64,000 nucleotides of DNA, from the NCBI GenBank assembly GCA_016793465.1, contig JAEUJW010000001.1:1-64000 (forward strand). The letters run 5' to 3'. The translations under genes and the position numbers were made by a program. The notes beneath the pieces are model-generated. The model did not search any database. It saw nothing but the letters and a program-made list of their open reading frames with translations, and had not been told where the DNA came from. Source of the stretch: Myxococcales bacterium. GTDB taxonomy: Bacteria > Myxococcota > Polyangia > Nannocystales > Nannocystaceae. Positions 58,709 to 64,000 of the stretch are shown piece after piece (position 1 is the stretch's first letter; every line of letters begins with the position of its first letter).

Positions 58709-58714
58709 ACTCTA
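58709..58714 (-). promoter_or_regulatory. TANNNT box of the TPR-zincin gene
   Basis: TAGAGT on the reverse strand ends 8 nt before the ATG at 58700; no Shine-Dalgarno sequence. Confidence 0.5.
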
Positions 58715-58765
58715 GCACGCCCTCGCGCACCGCCGCGCCGCGCCCCGACCGAGCCACGAAAACAG

Positions 58766-58823
58766 CGTGAGTGGACTCATGGGTCCGCGCCGGCGTCACC
58801 GACTCCGACGTCGTCCACTCACG
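58766..58823. repeat. 11-bp inverted repeat in the korA upstream region
   Basis: CGTGAGTGGAC (58766-58776) and its exact complement GTCCACTCACG (58813-58823), 36 bp apart. It is a candidate site for a dimeric or looping regulator. Confidence 0.55.
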
Positions 58824-59029
58824 CCGATGGCGATCACCCGCAGCTGTCCGCCGGGACACACGACCGTCAGGCGTCACACCGTGAATTTATCCTCGCGACG
58901 AAATAGTCGCGCCGCCGCGTTCACCGGCTTCGGCCTCGAAATTGACAGCGCATCCCCGGCCTGCATCACCCGCCTGCGCCGCGCACCCCGATGCCGTGTC
59001 GTGACTCACTCGCCCGCGCACGGGCCCGA

Positions 59030-59059
59030 GTGACAACCACGAAGCCCGCGGCCTATCAT
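59030..59059 (+). promoter_or_regulatory. Sigma-70-like promoter of korAB
   Basis: GTGACA (59030-59035) and TATCAT (59054-59059), each five of six matches, with 18-nt spacing. The predicted leader is about 45 nt, in contrast to the short leaders of most genes here. Confidence 0.6.
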
Positions 59060-59112
59060 GCCCGCACGTTATTGCGTCTTCGTTCGCGCGGCCCGCGACG
59101 ACGCACCAGGCC

Positions 59113-60999
59113 ATGGACACCTTCGCCACCAGCGCCCAAAACCCATCTCGTGAGCTCATCGATTCCGTGGTCATCCGCTTCGTCGGCGACTCGGGCGACG
59201 GCATGCAGCTCACGGGCTCGCAGTTCTCCGAGTCGACCGCCCTCATGGGCAACGACCTCTCGACCCTGCCCGACTTCCCGGCCGAGATCCGCGCCCCCGC
59301 CGGGACCACCTTCGGCGTGTCTGGCTTCCAGGTCCACTTCGCCGGCCACGACGTCATGACCCCCGGCGACGCGCCCGACGTGCTCGTCGCCATGAACCCC
59401 GCCGCGCTGAAGGTCAACCTCCGCGACCTCAAGCAGGGCGGCATGCTGGTCGTCAACACCGGCGCGTTCACCCCCGGCAACCTGAAGAAGGCCGGCTACG
59501 ACAAGAACCCGATCGACGACGGCAGCCTCGGCGCCTACCGCTTACTCAAACTCGACATCAGCAAGCTGACTCTCGGCGCGGTCGAGCCGTTCGGCCTCGG
59601 CACCAAGGAGGCCCTGCGCGCCAAGAACATGTGGACGCTCGGCCTGATGATGTGGATGTTCGGCCGCGAGCGCGAGAGCACGGTCGAGTGGCTGCGCCAG
59701 AAGTTCGCCAAGAACCCGGCCGTCGCCGACGCCAACATCGCCGCCCTCAACGCCGGCCACATCTACGGCGAGACGGCCGAGCTGCCGAGCGGCATCGGCT
59801 GCTACCAGATCCCCAAGGCCAAGCTCGACCCGGGCGTGTACCGCAACGTGACCGGCAACGAGGCGACCGCGTGGGGCCTGCTCGCCGGGGGCAAGCTCGC
59901 CGGCCTCGAGCTCATGCTCGGCTCCTACCCGATCACCCCGGCCTCGACGATCCTCCACTACCTGTCCAACCTGCGCGCCTACGGCATCACCACCTTCCAG
60001 GCCGAGGACGAGATCGCCGCCATCTGCGCGGCCATCGGCGCCAGCTACGGCGGCGCGCTCGGCGTCACCACCACCTCGGGCCCCGGCCTGGCCCTGAAGA
60101 CCGAGGCCCTCGGCCTCGCCGTCACCACCGAGCTCCCGCTCGTGCTCGTCGACGTCCAGCGCGGCGGCCCGTCGACCGGCCTCCCGACCAAGACCGAGCA
60201 GAGCGACCTGCTGATGGCCGTGTACGGCCGCAACGGCGACTGCCCGCTGCCGGTGCTGGCCGCCTGCACCCCGGCCGACTGCTTCGAGATGGCGATCGAG
60301 GCCGTGCGCATCGCCACCACCTACATGACCCCGGTGATCCTCCTGACCGACGGCTTCCTCGCCAACAGCGCCGAGCCGTGGAAGATCCCCGACATCAACA
60401 CCTTCGCGCCGTTCCCGGTGTCGTTCCGCAAGGACCCCGCCGGCTTCCACCCGTTCCTGCGCGACCCGCAGACGCTCGCGCGCGCGTGGGCCATCCCCGG
60501 CACCCCCGGCCTCGAGCACCGCATCGGCGGCCTCGAGAAGAACCACGACTCCGGCAACATCTCGTACGACGCCGACAACCACCACAAGATGACCAAGGTC
60601 CGCGCGGCCAAGGTCGCCGGCGTGGCCGACTCGATCCCCGCGCAGAAGATCGACCAGGGCGAGGACACCGGCGACCTCCTGGTCGTCGGCTGGGGCTCGA
60701 CCTACGGCGCGATCTCCCAGGCCGTGCTCGGCGCCCGCCGCTCCGGCCTGAAGGTCTCGCACCTGCACATCCGCTACATGAACCCGATGCCGAAGAACCT
60801 CGGGGCCCTTCTTAAACGCTTCAAGAAGGTCATCGTGCCGGAGATGAACAACGGCATGCTCGTCAAGGTCCTGCGCGCCGAGTACCTGGTCGACGCCCAG
60901 GGCATCAACAAGATCGCCGGCCAGCCCTTTAAAATTGCCGAGATCGAGGCCGAGATCCGGGCCCAGCTCCACGTCCCCACCGAGGCCACTGCCACATGA
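59113..60999 (+). CDS. korA: 2-oxoacid:ferredoxin oxidoreductase, fused gamma-alpha subunit (probably 2-oxoglutarate)
   Basis: A 628-residue subunit. The N-terminal gamma domain starts VVIRFVGDSGDGMQLTGSQF (about residues 18-200). The alpha domain has GNEATAWGLLAGG, YPITPAST and SGPGLALKTEALG, with the TPP-contacting region near 255-330. With KorB it forms acetyl/succinyl-CoA and reduced ferredoxin from a 2-oxo acid. The large two-subunit form matches KorAB rather than the four-subunit pyruvate enzymes; the exact substrate is inferred. Stop overlaps korB start (ATGA). Confidence 0.93.
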   Translation: MDTFATSAQNPSRELIDSVVIRFVGDSGDGMQLTGSQFSESTALMGNDLSTLPDFPAEIRAPAGTTFGVSGFQVHFAGHDVMTPGDAPDVLVAMNPAALKVNLRDLKQGGMLVVNTGAFTPGNLKKAGYDKNPIDDGSLGAYRLLKLDISKLTLGAVEPFGLGTKEALRAKNMWTLGLMMWMFGRERESTVEWLRQKFAKNPAVADANIAALNAGHIYGETAELPSGIGCYQIPKAKLDPGVYRNVTGNEATAWGLLAGGKLAGLELMLGSYPITPASTILHYLSNLRAYGITTFQAEDEIAAICAAIGASYGGALGVTTTSGPGLALKTEALGLAVTTELPLVLVDVQRGGPSTGLPTKTEQSDLLMAVYGRNGDCPLPVLAACTPADCFEMAIEAVRIATTYMTPVILLTDGFLANSAEPWKIPDINTFAPFPVSFRKDPAGFHPFLRDPQTLARAWAIPGTPGLEHRIGGLEKNHDSGNISYDADNHHKMTKVRAAKVAGVADSIPAQKIDQGEDTGDLLVVGWGSTYGAISQAVLGARRSGLKVSHLHIRYMNPMPKNLGALLKRFKKVIVPEMNNGMLVKVLRAEYLVDAQGINKIAGQPFKIAEIEAEIRAQLHVPTEATAT

Positions 61000-62030
61000 C
61001 GCCCCTCGACCCCCCGAACCCGCCGCTCACCCGCAAGGACTTCACCTCGGACCAGGAGGTCCGCTGGTGCCCCGGCTGCGGCGACTACGCGATCCTCGCC
61101 GCCGTCCAGCGCATGCTGCCCGAGCTCGGAGTGCGCAAGGAGCAGACCGTGTTCGTCTCGGGCATCGGCTGCTCGAGCCGCTTCCCGTACTACATGAACA
61201 CGTACGGCTTCCACACGATCCACGGGCGCGCCCCCGCGATCGCCACCGGCCTGAAGCTCGCCAACCCCGACCTCGACGTCTGGCTGGTCACCGGCGACGG
61301 CGACGGCCTCAGCATCGGCGGCAACCACCTGATGCACGTGCTCCGCCGCAACCTGAACCTGCAGATCCTGCTGTTCAACAACCGCATCTACGGGCTCACC
61401 AAGGGCCAGTACTCGCCGACGTCGCTGCTCGGCAAGAAGTCGCCGTCGACCCCGCTCGGCTCGGTCGACAACCCGCTCATCCCCGCGTCGTTCGCCCTCG
61501 GCTGCGGCGCGCGGTTCGTCGGCCGCGCCGTCGACACCGACGCCAAGAATCTGATCAACGTGCTGAAGCGCGCCCACGCGTTCCAGGGCACCGGGTTCGT
61601 CGAGGCCTACCAGAACTGCCCGGTCTTCAACGACGGCGCCTTCGACCACTTCACCGACAAGGACGTCGCCGCCGAGACCCAGCTCCACCTCCAGCACGGC
61701 ATGCCGATGCGCTTCGGCAAGGACAACGACAAGGGCCTGCGCCTCCGCCCCGGTCGCCTCGAGCTCGAGGTCGTGACCATCGGCGTGGACGGCGTCACCG
61801 AGGCCGACATCCTCGTGCACGACGAGCACAACCACACGATGGCGTTCCTGCTCGCCAACCTCGAGCCGCCCGCCTTCCCGGTGGCCCTCGGCGTGCTCTA
61901 CGCCAGCCCCGCCACCGGCCTCCCGTTCGACCGCGGCATGCAGGAGCAGAACCGCCAGGTCCGCTCGCGCGGCCTCGGCGACCTCAACACCCTCATGCGC
62001 AAGGGCCACACCTGGACCGTCGAAGGTTGA
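60996..62030 (+). CDS. korB: 2-oxoacid:ferredoxin oxidoreductase beta subunit
   Basis: A 344-residue TPP-binding subunit. WCPGCGDYAIL near residue 25 and SGIGCSSRFPYY near 60 bind the 4Fe-4S cluster together with a further Cys. VTGDGDGLSIGGNHL near 97 and LLFNNRIYGLTKGQYSPTS near 125 bind TPP and magnesium. Coupled to korA by a 4-bp overlap. It acts in the cytoplasm with ferredoxin. Confidence 0.95.
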   Translation: MTPLDPPNPPLTRKDFTSDQEVRWCPGCGDYAILAAVQRMLPELGVRKEQTVFVSGIGCSSRFPYYMNTYGFHTIHGRAPAIATGLKLANPDLDVWLVTGDGDGLSIGGNHLMHVLRRNLNLQILLFNNRIYGLTKGQYSPTSLLGKKSPSTPLGSVDNPLIPASFALGCGARFVGRAVDTDAKNLINVLKRAHAFQGTGFVEAYQNCPVFNDGAFDHFTDKDVAAETQLHLQHGMPMRFGKDNDKGLRLRPGRLELEVVTIGVDGVTEADILVHDEHNHTMAFLLANLEPPAFPVALGVLYASPATGLPFDRGMQEQNRQVRSRGLGDLNTLMRKGHTWTVEG

Positions 62031-62332
62031 AAGAACCTCCGACCCTCCCGCCCCCGTCGGGCCCGCGCCGGTCTCCGTGACCCGCGGGCCCGAACCACTT
62101 TCTCGCTCCACCGCCCGCTCGGACGGATGTCCGTGGCCGCGGGCGCGAGCGCAGACGCTGCCGCGACGCGCCCCCTGCCGGGCGGCCGCGACAGGCGACA
62201 TCTGGTGCCGGAAGAAGAGAGAATCAAGCCTCGGCCGGGGTCGTCTGAGGCCCCTGCGCGCGGGTCCGGCGCGCGCCCCTGCGAGCCCGCAGCGGCGCCT
62301 CGGCCCCAAAAACCTCTCCAGGAAAACTTGCC
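62031..62332. other. Intergenic region between korB and a lipoprotein gene
   Basis: 302 bp without a gene. Apart from the terminator hairpin I see no clear promoter. The lipoprotein ATG is preceded by CCAGGAAAA, a weak ribosome-binding site, so this gene has a normal leader. Confidence 0.5.
62057..62093 (+). terminator. Hairpin after korB
   Basis: An 11-bp perfect stem (TCGGGCCCGCG / CGCGGGCCCGA) with a 15-nt loop, starting 26 bp after the korB stop. No T-run. Confidence 0.55.
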
Positions 62333-63256
62333 ATGCGACTGTCTACCTTGTTGTCCGCCCGTACCGCCGTCTTCGGCTTCTTCTCCTCGATGGCCCTCGG
62401 CTGTGTGCTCACCGTCGGCGACGGCGGCAAGTCGTCCGACGAGTGCCCCGACCCGAACAGCGAGCTCGATAACGGCAAGTGCTTCTGCAACTTCGACTAC
62501 ACCTGGTGCTTCCCCAACGACGACAAGGACCTGACGTGCTGCCCGTTCGGCAACGACACCACCACCAACCCGTCGAACGCCACCCCGGGCACCACCTCGA
62601 ACCCCGCCACCACCGATGACGTCCCGACCGGCGGCACCGACACCGGCACCGACACCGGCACCCCCCCGACCACCGGCACCACCACCGAGACCCCGCCGAC
62701 CTCCGGCACCACCGGCACCCCGCCCACCGACTGCGTCGCCGACACCTCGCCCGCGAACGAGCCGTGCAACGCCGACAACGGCGAGAACTTCCTGTGCCTC
62801 ACCGCCGACAACGTCGACTGCGGCCCCGAGGGCAGCCACTACTACGTGTGCATGAACGGCGTGTGGGTCGAGGACACCGCCGCCGGCGACGAGTCGTGCA
62901 AGATCGACCAGGGCGCCGACTTCTCCTACGGCTGCACGCTGAAGGACAACGTCGTACAGTTCGAGTGCGGCACCGGCTCCGGCGCGGCCTGCGAGTCCGG
63001 CTCCGCCGGCCAGTGCACCTCCGACAAGGACATCGAGTACTGCCTCTACGGCAAGACGACCACCGCCGACTGCCTCTACCTCTGCATGGTCGTCGGCGAC
63101 GCCGACATGGTCACCTACGACCACGGCTACTGCGGCGAGCAGCAGGGCGACCTCTCCTGCATCTGCTGCGACGAGGGCGACGCCGGCTGCCCGATCAACG
63201 AGGGCACCACCACCGGCGGCGACACCAGCACCGGCGGCGAGTCGAGCACCGGCTAG
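62333..63256 (+). CDS. Cys-rich lipoprotein with Thr/Gly/Pro linker
   Basis: A 307-residue lipoprotein (lipobox ALGC, Cys24). Residues 38-68 form a small Cys module, residues 72-130 a Thr/Pro/Gly/Asn linker with repeated GTDTGT-like units, and residues 135-290 a second Cys-rich domain with about 18 Cys. A Thr/Gly/Ser tail ends the protein. Similar in layout to the lipoprotein at 46987-47940. No enzyme motif; surface display is likely. Confidence 0.78.
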   Translation: MRLSTLLSARTAVFGFFSSMALGCVLTVGDGGKSSDECPDPNSELDNGKCFCNFDYTWCFPNDDKDLTCCPFGNDTTTNPSNATPGTTSNPATTDDVPTGGTDTGTDTGTPPTTGTTTETPPTSGTTGTPPTDCVADTSPANEPCNADNGENFLCLTADNVDCGPEGSHYYVCMNGVWVEDTAAGDESCKIDQGADFSYGCTLKDNVVQFECGTGSGAACESGSAGQCTSDKDIEYCLYGKTTTADCLYLCMVVGDADMVTYDHGYCGEQQGDLSCICCDEGDAGCPINEGTTTGGDTSTGGESSTG

Positions 63257-63278
63257 TCCGCGGCTTGTGATCACCTGT

Positions 63279-63317
63279 CCGAAGAGGCAGGCTCCCGCGC
63301 GGGGCCTGCCTCTTCGG
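63279..63317. terminator. Strong bidirectional terminator hairpin
   Basis: A 14-bp perfect stem (CCGAAGAGGCAGGC / GCCTGCCTCTTCGG) with an 11-nt loop that itself can pair CCC with GGG. It fills the gap between the stops of two convergent genes. Confidence 0.85.
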
Positions 63318-63321
63318 CGTC

Positions 63322-63576
63322 TCACGGCCCGCGCCAGCGGCTGAGCCGCGCCGGCATGCCGTGCTTCAGCACCCGCGCCAGCTTCAGCAGCTCGGCCTGG
63401 GCCCACACGTCGGCGCAGGCCGGCTCGGCCAGCGCCTGCCCGTTCGCGTCCCAGCGCAGCGTCCCGCTGTAGGTCGCCCCGCCCGCCGCGTGCACCGCGA
63501 AGCGATAGACCTCGCCGTCGCGCTCGCACACGAAGCGCGCGCCCGACACCGGATGCAGCTCCTGGCTCGAAGTCAT
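63322..63576 (-). CDS. Small protein of unknown function
   Basis: An 84-residue protein with beta-rich first half (GARFVCERDGEVYRFAVHAAG) and helical second half (AELLKLARVLKHGMP). AGGAAGG lies about 6 nt before the ATG, a good ribosome-binding site. No signal peptide or known family. It ends at the bidirectional terminator. Confidence 0.7.
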   Translation of the reverse strand: MTSSQELHPVSGARFVCERDGEVYRFAVHAAGGATYSGTLRWDANGQALAEPACADVWAQAELLKLARVLKHGMPARLSRWRGP

Positions 63577-63601
63577 CGGACCTTCCTGCTCACCCGAAGA
63601 A

Positions 63602-64000
63602 TTAAAACCGCAGCCCGGCGGAGCTCGGGCCGATCGTCCCGAGCTCCGGCTCGAAGCCCGGCTCGCGCGTCATGACGACCGCCACCGCGGTGACGGCCCC
63701 GACCACGACGATCCCGCCGATCACCCCCCAGAACCACCCGCGCTTGTACACGGGCTTCTTCGCCGGCTCGTCCTTCGGCGGCGGCACCGGCGACGGATCT
63801 TGCTGGACCGGCTCGACCTTCGGCGGCGGCACCGGCGTGGCCCTGGCCTCCTCCGCGGCGATCTGCTCGTCGAGCTTGGCGATCTGCGCCTCCGCCTCGG
63901 CGCGCTGGCTCTGGTCCATCGCCGGGTTCTCGGCCAGCCGCTTGACGTAATTTTGGAACAGCCGCTTGGCCTTGCGCAGGTGGTTGATGTCGCCGCTCAG
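63602..64000 (-). CDS. C-terminal part of a TPR/membrane protein (5' end outside window)
   Basis: The open frame continues past the right edge and gives at least 132 residues. The visible part starts with a helical, TPR-like stretch (KAKRLFQNYVKRL), a charged helix, two Pro/Glu repeats of PVPPPK type, then one membrane helix (about 24 residues beginning GWFWGVIGGIVVVG) and a short tail. This layout, TPR then Pro-rich stalk then membrane helix, is common in myxobacterial TPR proteins. TAA stop lies in an ATTAAA hexamer. Confidence 0.75.
   Translation of the reverse strand: MSGDINHLRKAKRLFQNYVKRLAENPAMDQSQRAEAEAQIAKLDEQIAAEEARATPVPPPKVEPVQQDPSPVPPPKDEPAKKPVYKRGWFWGVIGGIVVVGAVTAVAVVMTREPGFEPELGTIGPSSAGLRF

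Larger units (their letters stand above)
58701..59112. other. Divergent intergenic region before korA
   Basis: No gene is supported in these 412 bp. It contains the TAGAGT box of the leftward gene, the 11-bp inverted repeat at 58766/58813, a small perfect hairpin CGCGAC-GAAATA-GTCGCG (58894-58911), an AT-richer stretch near 58883-58906, and the korA promoter at 59030-59059. Confidence 0.55.

Noticed and set aside
58701..59112. Small genes in the korA upstream gap
   Set aside because: Only short open frames with skewed Arg/Pro composition and no start signals are present.

Overview
The window is a high-GC (roughly 70 percent or more by eye), gene-dense bacterial chromosome segment. It has no insertion sequence, prophage, CRISPR array or rRNA. 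The gene content points to Myxococcota, most likely a Nannocystis-like lineage (inference). The reasons are many secreted lipoproteins with Ser/Thr/Gly- or Cys-rich regions, HEAT and TPR lipoproteins, a receptor-like Ser/Thr kinase with a long TPR tail, tandem bactofilins, and housekeeping genes of proteobacterial type.

Layout. 1-700: start of tuf preceded by tRNA-Thr, Tyr, Gly and Thr genes and one strong promoter, the same order as the E. coli thrU-tyrU-glyT-thrT-tufB operon. 0.77-5.6 kb: a two-gene lipoprotein operon (HEAT, TPR), a 4 x 55-bp tandem palindromic array, and three tandem bactofilin genes. 5.6-12.7 kb: gshA, an unknown low-complexity protein, alaS and an rlmI-like methyltransferase. 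12.9-15.8 kb: a GspE/PilB-type protein that has lost its catalytic residues, next to a GspF/PilC-type platform protein. 15.8-21.2 kb: envelope proteins (beta-barrel, OmpA/TSP3 lipoprotein, DUF4398 lipoprotein and two more lipoproteins). 21.2-24.4 kb: ribF, dapA, dapB. 24.5-29.6 kb: a compact fatty-acid/polyene-like cluster (two hotdog dehydratases, halogenase-like flavoenzyme, ACP, ketosynthase, acyltransferase). 29.6-36.7 kb: a protein of seven 27-residue Cys repeats, lipoproteins, a DUF6909-like protein, a nitroreductase-like protein and a lipid-anchored intradiol-dioxygenase homologue. 36.7-45.5 kb: TPR kinase, universal stress protein, P450, threonine synthase, and a rubrerythrin / Fe-S oxidoreductase / DUF3501 operon. 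45.8-50.3 kb: sulfite-oxidase-like molybdoenzyme, a Cys-rich lipoprotein and a two-gene operon of unknown function. 50.5-62 kb: sucA-sucB, an unknown protein, an isopropylmalate-synthase-family enzyme, a TPR protein with a degenerate metallopeptidase domain, and korA-korB. The window ends with a Cys-rich lipoprotein, a small unknown gene and the 3' part of a TPR/membrane protein.

Three sequence-wide patterns stand out. (1) At least 16 genes that begin transcription units have a TANNNT box ending 6-18 nt (mostly 6-13) before the start codon and no Shine-Dalgarno sequence, which suggests leaderless or nearly leaderless mRNAs. (2) At least 23 TTTAAT, ATTAAA or TTTAAA hexamers lie in genes (one includes a stop codon), where about one would be expected from base composition. 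(3) A short REP-like palindrome (core GGCCC-GGA-GGGCC with a GTGAAGT flank) is scattered between genes, amplified in tandem, and in one case read in frame inside a gene.

At protein level the most unusual items are the GspE-like pseudo-ATPase, the TPR protein whose zincin HExxH motif is destroyed, and the Cys-repeat protein.
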